37,685 bases of DNA from an uncultured Bacteroidales bacterium (GTDB lineage Bacteria; Bacteroidota; Bacteroidia; Bacteroidales; Paludibacteraceae). The notes below the pieces were generated by a model that did not search any database, was not told where the DNA came from, and was given only the letters and a program-made list of their open reading frames with translations. The stretch covers positions 1-37,685 of the forward strand of contig CALUOH010000015.1 of the NCBI GenBank assembly GCA_944322025.1. Reading direction: 5' to 3'. Below are positions 23,990-30,815 of the stretch, piece after piece (position 1 is the stretch's first letter; the number at the start of each line of letters is the position of its first letter). A program made the translations under genes and the position numbers.

Positions 23990-24700
23990 ATGTTATTACT
24001 CCAGCAGACGCAACCGATCGCGGCGTTGACCGATACGGTGGCCGTAGAGACAGTGGAAACTGCCACTAAACAGCTCAATTTTTTCGACATGTGTGTCAAG
24101 GGCGGGTGGATTATGATACCCATAGCACTGATGCTGGTCCTTGCCATCTATATTTTCATTGAACGTATGATTGTCATACGCGATGCGAGTAAGGAGGATG
24201 CGTCGTTCATGAACAGGATAAAGGACTATATTTATGACGGCAAGCTTGATTCGGCCCTCAATCTGTGCCGCGACACCAAGTCGCCATCGGCACGTATGAT
24301 AGAGAAGGGCATATCGCGCCTCGGCCGCCCGATGAGTGATGTGCTTGTGGCGATAGAGAATGTGGGTAATATAGAAATAGCCACGCTGGAGAAGCGTCTC
24401 GGTCTGCTGGCGACTATCTCCGGAGGTGCGCCGATGCTCGGTTTTCTCGGTACGGTCATGGGTATGGTGCAGGCGTTTTTCGAGATGGAGCAGGCAGGGG
24501 GCAACACGATAAACCTCAGTCAGTTGTCAGGAGGTATATATACGGCAATGGTTACCACGGTGGCCGGTCTGATAGTGGGCGTGTGTGCATATTTCGCATA
24601 TAACTATCTTGTGGGCAGAGTCAATGAGGTTATGCGCCGTCTGGAGATGAGGAGCATGGAGTTCATGGACCTGCTGAACGAACCGGCCGCAGGTAAATGA
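23990..24700 (+). CDS. exbB: MotA/TolQ/ExbB proton-channel protein
   Basis: A 236-residue membrane protein of the ExbB/TolQ family, which forms the pentameric channel using the proton gradient to energise TonB or TolA. Three membrane segments are seen: WIMIPIALMLVLAIYIFIER (about 43-60), a central pair region LLATISGGAPMLGFLGTVMG (about 146-165), and TAMVTTVAGLIVGVCAYFAY (about 185-204). A cytoplasmic loop lies between the first two. TolQ and ExbB cannot be separated by sequence here. exbD follows after 40 bases. Confidence 0.9.
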   Translation: MLLLQQTQPIAALTDTVAVETVETATKQLNFFDMCVKGGWIMIPIALMLVLAIYIFIERMIVIRDASKEDASFMNRIKDYIYDGKLDSALNLCRDTKSPSARMIEKGISRLGRPMSDVLVAIENVGNIEIATLEKRLGLLATISGGAPMLGFLGTVMGMVQAFFEMEQAGGNTINLSQLSGGIYTAMVTTVAGLIVGVCAYFAYNYLVGRVNEVMRRLEMRSMEFMDLLNEPAAGK

Positions 24701-24740
24701 CCGGGACCACGAACGTCATAAATGTCAAGCCTTTACAGAT

Positions 24741-25157
24741 ATGGCACTGAAAAGCAGAAATAAGTCGGACGCGTCGTTCAGCATGTCGTCCATGACGGAT
24801 ATAATTTTCCTGTTGTTGCTGTTCTTTATGATAGCATCAACAATGTCCTCGCCTAACGACATGAAAGTCAATCTGCCGCAGAGTTCGGCGAAGACGGCCA
24901 CGAAAGCCAAGATAATCAAGGTCGGTATCACTGCGGACGGCCAATACAGCATTGCAGACAACGGGGCGAAGCCCATGGCGGTGCAGTTTGACGAGATAGA
25001 GCCGTATTTACAGGCTGCCCATGCGGCGGACTCGACTACATACGTGGCTCTCTATGCGGACGAGATGGTGCCGTATAAGGATATTGTCCGCATATTGGAC
25101 ATCGCCAATGAGAACAGGCTCAGGCTTGTGATAGCTACGAAAGTGAAGGAGAAGTGA
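24741..25157 (+). CDS. exbD: ExbD/TolR biopolymer transport protein
   Basis: A 138-residue protein with a cytoplasmic N-terminus, one membrane helix containing the essential Asp (MTDIIFLLLLFFMIA, Asp20), and a periplasmic domain (VNLPQSSAKTATKAKIIKVG, then DEMVPYKDIVRILDIANENR). This is the ExbD/TolR pattern; the Asp is the proton-path residue. It lies between exbB and the TonB/TolA-like gene, giving the usual three-part energy transducer. Confidence 0.92.
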   Translation: MALKSRNKSDASFSMSSMTDIIFLLLLFFMIASTMSSPNDMKVNLPQSSAKTATKAKIIKVGITADGQYSIADNGAKPMAVQFDEIEPYLQAAHAADSTTYVALYADEMVPYKDIVRILDIANENRLRLVIATKVKEK

Positions 25158-25188
25158 ATGAGGAAATAACCCCCGACGTTATATAAAC

Positions 25189-25989
25189 ATGCCTATCCAG
25201 AAATCGGAAATACAGTCTGGCATTGCCACAGCCATTATATCGGTTATCATACTGATAGTCTTGCTGGTGTGCGGAATGACCGCTCATAGTAATGAGATGG
25301 ATGAGGGGGTCATGGTCAGTTTCGGCGATGCGGTAGAGGGGTTCGGCGAGCAGCCGATGTCGGCGGTGTCTGTCATTCCGGCGGCTGCACCCAAGACTGC
25401 TTCATCGGCAAGTATGCCGGACGAAGACCTTATGACTCAGGATGAGGAGCAGTCTGTGGCCCTGGACGAGGAACAGGAGCGGAGGAGGCGTGAGGAGGCG
25501 CAGAGACTGGAAGAGGAGAGGCGCATGAGGGAAGAGGCGGAACGGGCGGCCGAGGAGCAACGGCAGCGTGAGGCTGAGGCGGCGCGCATAGCGGCAGAGC
25601 GTGCGGCCAAGGCGGATGCAGTGAAGAGTCTTGCCGGCAATGCGTTCTCCAAGACCGGCGGGGGACAAGGCGAGACTACGGGAGAATCGATGAAGGGGAA
25701 TCCGGCAGGGCACGGCTCATCCGGCGGAAACACTTGGTCGCTATCTGGACGCAATATGGTGGGCCGTTTCTACAAGCCTACTTACAGCAGTAATGAAGAG
25801 GGGAGGATTGTCATATCAATAAGGGTGGACGACAAGGGGAATGTCACCAGCGCTACGATAGCAAACGGTACTACCATATCTGACCATGCGCTGCGCGAGG
25901 CATCGCTCGAGGCGGCCAAGAGGAATAAGTTTACGGGTGGCAACGGTGTGGCAATAGGAACTATCACATATAATTTTGTGCTTAACTGA
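25189..25989 (+). CDS. TonB/TolA-like energy transducer
   Basis: A 266-residue protein. A short cytoplasmic N-terminus is followed by one membrane helix (IATAIISVIILIVLLVCGMT, residues 12-31). A long charged stretch from about 83 to 145 is almost all Glu, Arg and Ala (EEQERRRREEAQRLEEERRM), fitting a coiled coil like TolA rather than the Pro-rich spacer of TonB. A Gly/Ser-rich hinge leads to a TonB-like C-terminal domain (RIVISIRVDDKGNVTSATI, then ALREASLEAAKRNKF). It presumably spans the periplasm and pulls on outer-membrane partners. Whether its job is TonB-like (receptor opening) or TolA-like (envelope constriction) is open. Confidence 0.85.
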   Translation: MPIQKSEIQSGIATAIISVIILIVLLVCGMTAHSNEMDEGVMVSFGDAVEGFGEQPMSAVSVIPAAAPKTASSASMPDEDLMTQDEEQSVALDEEQERRRREEAQRLEEERRMREEAERAAEEQRQREAEAARIAAERAAKADAVKSLAGNAFSKTGGGQGETTGESMKGNPAGHGSSGGNTWSLSGRNMVGRFYKPTYSSNEEGRIVISIRVDDKGNVTSATIANGTTISDHALREASLEAAKRNKFTGGNGVAIGTITYNFVLN

Positions 25990-26087
25990 AAGTCTGTCCT
26001 GTCCATGGACGGGCGGAGGTATCAAGAAACTGTTATGATTTCCCACAAACACAGTTTATTGAACGACTAAAAGTACATCAAATATAG

Positions 26088-26215
26088 TTTTCGTCTATGT
26101 ATTGTGCACCCCGCCGGCCCTATCCCGCCCTCAAGTCCTTACAATAGCCCGCTATTGCTCCGGACATGAGAACAGGATATGCCACGACGGTGCATCACAA
26201 TTCATATAGACGGTA
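26088..26215 (+). repeat. Imperfect palindromic repeat, copy B (upstream of the DJ-1 gene)
   Basis: A roughly 125-base imperfect palindrome. CGTCTATG, TATTGTG and CACC at the left are mirrored by GGTG, CACAAT and CATATAGACG at the right. Inner matches include TCAAGTCC against GGACATGA and AATAG-CCCG-CTATT at the centre. It matches copy A at 2708-2831 in order and orientation. It ends 31 bases before the DJ-1 start. Confidence 0.65.
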
Positions 26216-26246
26216 AAATTAAAACAGTTTCTAAATCTATATATCT

Positions 26247-26786
26247 ATGGTTTATCTTTTTCTTGCTGACGGCTTTGAGGAGGTCGAGGCAATCGCTACG
26301 GTGGATGTGTTGCGCCGTGGCGGGGTTGAAATCAAGACCGTGTCAATCAATGGCGGTTTCACAGTGAAGGGGGCGCACGGGGTGTCCGTGGATGCGGACA
26401 TGCTGTTTGACGAGGCGGAGTGTGCCGATGCCAAGATGCTGATATTGCCCGGCGGCATGCCCGGTACGAAAAACCTCGGTGAGCATCAAGGGCTGATAAA
26501 GCTTCTCCAAGACCACAATAAGAAGGGGCGGTGGATTGCGGCTATATGCGCCGCTCCGTCCATACTCGGCAAGCTGTTGATATTGAGGAACCATCAGGCG
26601 GTGTGCTATCCCGGTTTCGAGGATGCGCTGGTGGAGGCTTGTGTGAAGAGGGAGCGGGTTATGGTGTCCGGTAATATTGTCACGTCACGCGGGCCGGGGT
26701 GCGCTGTGGAGTTTGCGCTCCAGCTTGTTGCGCTGCTTAAATCGAAAGAGGCGGCAGACGAGGTGGCGGCGGGGATGATAGTGTGA
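26247..26786 (+). CDS. DJ-1/YajL family protein
   Basis: A 179-residue protein of the DJ-1/PfpI superfamily. The nucleophile elbow is AAICAAPSILG (Cys near residue 100), and the partner Glu is in LADGFEEVEAIA near residue 12. ILPGGMPGTKNL and VTSRGPGCAVEFAL are also family blocks. YajL-type members are linked to oxidative-stress protection and to removal of glyoxal adducts, which is disputed. It is a single-gene unit with a palindromic repeat just upstream and a terminator downstream. The start (MVYLFLADGFEEVE) is as in the family. Confidence 0.92.
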   Translation: MVYLFLADGFEEVEAIATVDVLRRGGVEIKTVSINGGFTVKGAHGVSVDADMLFDEAECADAKMLILPGGMPGTKNLGEHQGLIKLLQDHNKKGRWIAAICAAPSILGKLLILRNHQAVCYPGFEDALVEACVKRERVMVSGNIVTSRGPGCAVEFALQLVALLKSKEAADEVAAGMIV

Positions 26787-26931
26787 GAGTGCGGTGATAT
26801 CTCTTCGGGCATGGGGGTTGTCCTGCACTGGTGTCAGAGCGGGGCGGCAAGTTGTGTGCGTGGAGAGGTATGCGATATGTGTAAGTGATATAAGGGTTGT
26901 CTGACTGAAAGGGCGGGCAACGTGGCATGAG

Positions 26932-26974
26932 GAGTGCCGCTGTGGAGATGAATCCACGGCGGCACTCTTTTTTT
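26932..26974 (+). terminator. Rho-independent terminator
   Basis: A 15-bp stem (GAGTGCCGCTGTGGA / TCCACGGCGGCACTC, allowing one G-T pair), a 6-base loop GATGAA, then seven T. It lies 146 bases after the DJ-1 gene and is the clear end of that transcript. Confidence 0.9.
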
Positions 26975-27103
26975 GTGCGGGGAGGTGCGGGGGTGATGTG
27001 TGGAAGGAAGGGCTTTGGGATGGGGAGGAGGTTGGGAGGAGGCGTGGAGGGGGTAAGGTGGGGTTTGGGAGGGGAGTGGGGGGAATTTTGGAGGGGCTCG
27101 GGT

Positions 27104-27158
27104 GGGGCTTCGGAGGGTGTCCGTAGCCGTTCCGTCGAGAGTACGTGTTTTTAACCTT
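27104..27158 (+). repeat. 55-bp dispersed repeat, copy 2
   Basis: GGGGCTTCGGAGGG at 27104-27117, 17 variable bases, then the 24-base block (starting TCGAGAGTACG, ending TTTTTAACCTT) at 27135-27158. Blocks, order, orientation and spacing equal those at 2121-2175. Confidence 0.75.
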
Positions 27159-27212
27159 GATTAACTTGCGGAAATTTGGTGTTTTGAGCAGTGTGTGAGG
27201 CCGATGCGGGAT

Positions 27213-27443
27213 GGGGAGGTGTGTGGAGCAGGAGGTGTGATGAGGTGTGCGGGTGTGGTGAGGAGGGAGGAGTGTGAGGTGTAGTGAGGTGCGAGAGGGC
27301 GGGGAGAAGTGTGGGACAGGAGAGGTAGGGAGGTGCGAGGGGACGGGGAGGTGTGCGGAGCGGGAGGAGTGGTGAGATGTTAAGGGGTGATGAGGTGGAC
27401 GGAGCAGGAGGTGTGGTGAGGTGCGAGGGTGTGGTGAGGGTGC
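27213..27443 (+). repeat. Degenerate purine-rich direct repeats
   Basis: A unit of about 35-43 bases beginning GGAGCAGGAGGTGTG recurs near 27225 and 27401 with most positions identical. A related copy lies near 27357, and GGGGAGGTGTG precedes two of them. Spacing is irregular, so this is not a CRISPR array. Confidence 0.5.
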
Positions 27444-27761
27444 GCGGTGAGAGGAGGGGCGCGAGGCGTAGGCGGGTGAGGGTTGTGCCGTGAGCGGAGG
27501 GGGTGCGACTGAGCTGGTGAGGGCTATTTTTGGAGATGGATTGAGAGTGGGGATAGGTGTGGGGAGAGATGGGTGAGGCGGTGGCTGTATAGTCTGATGT
27601 ACTGCCGTGGTTATCATGCTGATAACTGTTTGTGCGCGTGAGCCCGGGACAGAAATGTTTTTGCGGTTGTGGTTGGTAAGGTATGAGGATAGGGCAAGGT
27701 ATGTGACAATCCGCCGAGAATGGAGCATGCCATTCCCCGCGGATTATGTTGAGGGTCGAGG

Positions 27762-28334
27762 TTAAAACATCTTGAAGCCTAACTTGTCACCAAGCCCTTT
27801 GTAGTAACGCTCCATTGCCGAGGCTGTCAATGCGGTCTTTACTTGATGGCGGAATATTTGGTCAAAGTATGCGATGTCATGGATTGCACTGAGGACGCTG
27901 TCTACTGTAGTTGTGTATCCAGACACAAATAATGCTCCAGTTTTGGACTTGAAATCTTCAATATATTTCTCGCTTCCGATGAATGTACGGCAACTGCTGA
28001 AATGTACTGTCCTTTTAGAGAAGCAGTTGTTGGCTTCGTTTGCCATATCGGCTAATTCGTCCAATGTCATCTCTTTGTTCTTTTCGCCTTCAAGGATAAT
28101 GCTGTGAGTGTTTCCATGGAAAGAAAAATAGAGTATGGAATATTTTTCTTTGTACGGTTTCAAACTGAACCTTTTCAGATAATAGCGCAATTCCTGTCGG
28201 GTGGCGACTCTCCGGTATATGACGTCACACTTGTATGATTTTTCGAAAAATTCCAACAAGGCTTTGGTGTGCAAGGAGGATTGTGAGGATTCTACTGTGT
28301 GTTCCCATTCTGTCTCAATACAAATAATGCCCAT
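27762..28334 (-). CDS. Caspase/CHAT-like protein with a His-Gly...Cys dyad
   Basis: A 190-residue soluble protein with no signal peptide. A hydrophobic strand ends in a His-Gly pair (ILYFSFHGNTHSIILEG, His73). A second strand ends in a Cys (RTVHFSSCRTF, Cys115). This is the arrangement of clan CD proteases (caspase and CHAT families). The rest (GALFVSGYTTTVDS, then SAMERYYKGLGDKLGF) is consistent with the core fold and little else. The protein has no obvious fused effector or sensor domain. The name DUF6642 came to mind but was not checked. The gene is visibly AT-richer than its flanks and is bordered by the G-rich repeat region, which suggests acquisition. Protease activity is inferred, not shown. 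Confidence 0.7.
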   Translation of the reverse strand: MGIICIETEWEHTVESSQSSLHTKALLEFFEKSYKCDVIYRRVATRQELRYYLKRFSLKPYKEKYSILYFSFHGNTHSIILEGEKNKEMTLDELADMANEANNCFSKRTVHFSSCRTFIGSEKYIEDFKSKTGALFVSGYTTTVDSVLSAIHDIAYFDQIFRHQVKTALTASAMERYYKGLGDKLGFKMF

Positions 28335-28430
28335 AATATCTACTGATTTTGTTTGTGATTTGAAAGTTCAAACTGTAAGGTTTACACGGGGAAATGTATG
28401 TCTGTATTGCGGTGATGCCGAAATACGGGT

Positions 28431-28439
28431 ACAAAGGTA
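28431..28439 (-). promoter_or_regulatory. Candidate -7 box for the caspase/CHAT-like gene
   Basis: On the minus strand this reads TACCTTTGT, a near match to TAnnTTTGC, about 97 bases upstream of the start codon. No convincing TTTG lies upstream of it. Confidence 0.4.
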
Positions 28440-28510
28440 GTAAAAAGATGCGGAACGGTATGCTTTATATGGTGCTGATTTAATGTGTGTGGCGGAGTGG
28501 AACGAGTGAA

Positions 28511-28538
28511 GGCCGTCCTGCGGGGGAGCGGGGCGGCC
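28511..28538 (-). terminator. Possible hairpin after the PAS gene
   Basis: On the minus strand GGCCG...CGGCC ends enclose a GC-rich stem with mismatches. No T-run follows, so it may be a transcript-end stabiliser and not a true intrinsic terminator. Confidence 0.3.
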
Positions 28539-28565
28539 TGTGGGGGTGTGGGTGTGGGGGCGGGG

Positions 28566-28892
28566 TCAGCTGCGGATGTAGTGGGGCATTTCGTCGGGGA
28601 GGACGAGGGATAGCTCGACGTAGCCGGCGAACTGGCCGTTTTCGTACCAGGGGGTCTGGTAGATGAGTTTGCGCTGGCCGTTTTTGCTGATGGTGTATGC
28701 GTTTATGTTGTGGTTCTGGAGGAGGCCGCGGAGTTTTTCTTCGGCGGGGCCGTGGTGGCAGTCGAAGAGTGAGTGGCCGATGATGTCGCCGTGGCTGGCG
28801 AATGTCTGTTTTGAGCGGTCGTTCATTTCGAGTATTTTTCCTTCGCGGTCGCAGATGGTGACGGCGAAGGGTACTTCTTTGAGTTTGTCCAT
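28566..28892 (-). CDS. Single PAS-domain protein
   Basis: A 108-residue protein that is a bare PAS domain. VPFAVTICDREGKILEMND is the first strand pair, then DIIGHSLFDCHHGPAEEKLR, then NAYTISKNGQRKLIYQTPWY and YVELSLVLPDEMPHYIRS. The Asp-Cys-His-His block at residues 44-47 and the QTPWY/PHYIR ends recall PAS domains found in DUF438-type proteins. A ligand (haem, flavin or a metal) is possible, but none can be read. No output domain is attached. It starts 14 bases after cdaA, so it is the third gene of folP-cdaA-PAS and may sense a signal relevant to c-di-AMP; that link is inference. Confidence 0.82.
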   Translation of the reverse strand: MDKLKEVPFAVTICDREGKILEMNDRSKQTFASHGDIIGHSLFDCHHGPAEEKLRGLLQNHNINAYTISKNGQRKLIYQTPWYENGQFAGYVELSLVLPDEMPHYIRS

Positions 28893-28906
28893 TGGTGTTG
28901 TGTGTT

Positions 28907-29692
28907 TTATTGTTGTGTGATGTTTTCTGTGAGGAATCGCTCAAGCTGTTCGGGTGAGACGTTGAGCATGTATTGTGCGTTGACGGCGATGGATATTGTG
29001 CCGGTTTCTTCGGATACGATGATGACTATGGCGTCGGTGCGTTCGGAGATGCCCATTGCGGCGCGGTGCCGGAGGCCGAGGTGTCGTGGTATGTCGGGGT
29101 TGCCTGAGACGGGGAGTATGGCTCCGGCGGCGCGTATGCGGTTGTCGACGATTATCATTGCGCCGTCGTGTAGGGGGCTATTTTTGAAGAATATGTTTTC
29201 TATGAGGCGTGTGTTGATGTCGGCGTTGATGATGTCTCCGCTGCCGATGTATTCCTGGAGGTCGTTTTTGCGTGAGATGACTATGAGTGCGCCGGTTTTG
29301 TTGCGAGACATGTTTTTGCATGCCATGACGAGTTTCATGACGGGGAATGAGGTCTGTTTATCTTCTCCGTTTTTGCCTCGGAGTATCCGGGGTATTTTTT
29401 CGAGGAAGTGCCAGTTCTGGCGTGAGCCGAGGCGTGAGAAGAAGCGGCGTATTTCGGTCTGGAATATGACGACGAGTGCGATGGCTCCGACGTTGATTAC
29501 GCTGTTGAGTATGGCGCTCATGAGTTCCAGTTTGAATACGTGGACTATGAGGAACCAGAAGACTATGAATGTGAGTATGCCGAGGAAGATGTTTGATGCT
29601 CCTGAGCTTTTCATGATGCGGTATGCCCCGTAGAGGACGAGTGCTACCATCACGATGTCGATGAAGTCTTTTATTCCGAATGTGTATAGCAT
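28907..29692 (-). CDS. cdaA: Diadenylate cyclase CdaA
   Basis: Makes cyclic di-AMP from two ATP at the membrane. The 261-residue protein has three N-terminal helices (FIDIVMVALVLYGAYRIM, ASNIFLGILTFIVFWFLIVH, LMSAILNSVINVGAIALVVI) and a cytoplasmic DAC domain. The catalytic motifs are DGAMIIVDNRI and LGLRHRAAMGISE (the DGA and RHR motifs). Length matches the CdaA class. No cdaR-like YbbR gene follows, unlike Firmicutes. folP lies just upstream (its stop is 11 bases before this start) and a PAS gene downstream, so all three are probably one transcript. Confidence 0.94.
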   Translation of the reverse strand: MLYTFGIKDFIDIVMVALVLYGAYRIMKSSGASNIFLGILTFIVFWFLIVHVFKLELMSAILNSVINVGAIALVVIFQTEIRRFFSRLGSRQNWHFLEKIPRILRGKNGEDKQTSFPVMKLVMACKNMSRNKTGALIVISRKNDLQEYIGSGDIINADINTRLIENIFFKNSPLHDGAMIIVDNRIRAAGAILPVSGNPDIPRHLGLRHRAAMGISERTDAIVIIVSEETGTISIAVNAQYMLNVSPEQLERFLTENITQQ

Positions 29693-29703
29693 TGTTTTTG
29701 GTG

Positions 29704-30555
29704 TTAGTGTTTATGTAGTGCGTTGAAGAGGCGGACGGCCTGTACGGCTTCTTTTACGTCGTGTACGCGGAGTATGCCGGCTCCGCGGTCGAGTGCGAAG
29801 CAGTTGAGTGCTGTTGTGCCGTTGAGTGCGTCGTCGGGGGTTATGCCGAGTGTTTCCCATATCATTGTTTTGCGTGATATGCCGACGAGGATGGGGGCTT
29901 TGAAGCACTGGAAGAGGTGGAGGTTGTCGAGTAGCTCGAAGTTCTGCGCGGTGGTTTTTGCGAATCCGAATCCGGGGTCGATGATTATTTCGCGGTCGAA
30001 TCCGAGTGAGCGCAGGCGTTCTATTTGTCCGGCGAAGAATCGGAGTATGTCGGGGATGAGGTCTCCGTAGTGGGTCATCTGCTGCATGGTCTGGGGAGTG
30101 CCGCGCATGTGCATCATTATGTATGGGACTTGCAGGCGTGCGACTGTGGGGAGCATGGTTTGGTCGATGGTGCCGGAGGATATGTCGTTGATGATGTCCG
30201 CGCCGAACTCTTCTACTGCCATTTCGGCGACGCATCCTCGGTAGGTGTCGATGGAGATGGGGATGTCGGGGAATGAGCTACGTATGATGTTGAGGGCGAA
30301 GCTCATGCGTCGCATTTCTTCGTCGAGGCTTACGGTGTCGGCACCGGGGCGTGTGGAGTATGCTCCGAGGTCGATGATGGCGGCTCCGTCGTCGAGCGCG
30401 TTGCGCACGGATGAGAGTATGCTGTCGGCATCCTGCCGCCTGCTGCCGGCGAAGAAGGAGTCGGGCGTGATGTTTATGATGGCCATTACGGCGGGTGTGG
30501 AGGTGTCGATTATTTTACCCCGCGATACAATAATTTTGTTGTATTCTCCGTTCAT
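29704..30555 (-). CDS. folP: Dihydropteroate synthase
   Basis: Joins p-aminobenzoate to dihydropterin pyrophosphate in folate synthesis; the target of sulfonamides. The ATG at 30555 (MNGEYNKIIVSRGKIID) is preferred to the upstream start at 30609. Family blocks are MAIINITPDSFFAGS, ISIDTYRGCVAEM, INDISSGTIDQTM, MMHMRGTPQTMQQ and IIIDPGFGFAKT. ILVGISRKTMIWETLG and RVHDVKEAVQAVRLF close the barrel. Length is typical. It is the first gene of the minus-strand unit folP-cdaA-PAS and lies opposite the GldK-like gene. Confidence 0.95.
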   Translation of the reverse strand: MNGEYNKIIVSRGKIIDTSTPAVMAIINITPDSFFAGSRRQDADSILSSVRNALDDGAAIIDLGAYSTRPGADTVSLDEEMRRMSFALNIIRSSFPDIPISIDTYRGCVAEMAVEEFGADIINDISSGTIDQTMLPTVARLQVPYIMMHMRGTPQTMQQMTHYGDLIPDILRFFAGQIERLRSLGFDREIIIDPGFGFAKTTAQNFELLDNLHLFQCFKAPILVGISRKTMIWETLGITPDDALNGTTALNCFALDRGAGILRVHDVKEAVQAVRLFNALHKH

Positions 30556-30595
30556 TATAGTGAGAGGGTGATTGATATGTACCCTTGTTCTTGCG

Positions 30596-30604
30596 GCAAA
30601 ATTA
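30596..30604 (-). promoter_or_regulatory. Candidate -7 box for the folP unit
   Basis: On the minus strand this reads TAATTTTGC, an exact TAnnTTTGC, about 40 bases upstream of the folP start. A TTTG at the usual upstream spacing was not found. Confidence 0.45.
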
Positions 30605-30688
30605 TACAAAAAACGGCATTCGGGATAATTTTGCCGGAGTAAAAAGAAAAAATCGCGGTTTTGTAGCTGTCAATTCGTAAAAAAAGAG

Positions 30689-30697
30689 TACATTTGC
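30689..30697 (+). promoter_or_regulatory. Candidate -7 box for the GldK-like gene
   Basis: TACATTTGC, an exact TAnnTTTGC, about 118 bases before the start codon at 30816. A TTTTG lies upstream, but at about 25 bases, longer than usual. Confidence 0.45.
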
Positions 30698-30815
30698 GCT
30701 CGGATTGTAGTTTGCCGCCTGCAGAGGCGGTTGCAATGAGAGAGGGGTGTCCGCGGAGTGATGTGTGACGCTTTGGTTTATAAGAGAGACACAATTATGA
30801 TAATCTAATAATTCT

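Larger units (their letters stand above)
26975..27760 (+). other. Long G-rich noncoding region with degenerate internal repeats
   Basis: Nearly 800 bases dominated by G, with T and A and very few C on the + strand. It holds G-runs able to form quadruplexes (for example near 27068-27097), copy 2 of the 55-bp repeat (27104-27158), and degenerate copies of a GGAGCAGGAGGTGTG-like unit (near 27225, 27357 and 27401). The long minus-strand open frame here encodes a Pro/His/Ser/Thr string with no domain and is an artefact of the composition. Confidence 0.65.

Noticed and set aside
25998..26015. Small palindrome after the TonB/TolA-like gene as a terminator
   Set aside because: The loop would be only about two bases and there is no T-run.
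27213..27443. CRISPR array
   Set aside because: Copies are degenerate and irregularly spaced, and no cas gene is present.
26685..27728. Minus-strand open frame of 347 codons
   Set aside because: The product is a Pro/His/Ser/Thr string with no domain, produced by the C-rich complement of the G-rich region; it also overlaps the DJ-1 gene and the terminator.
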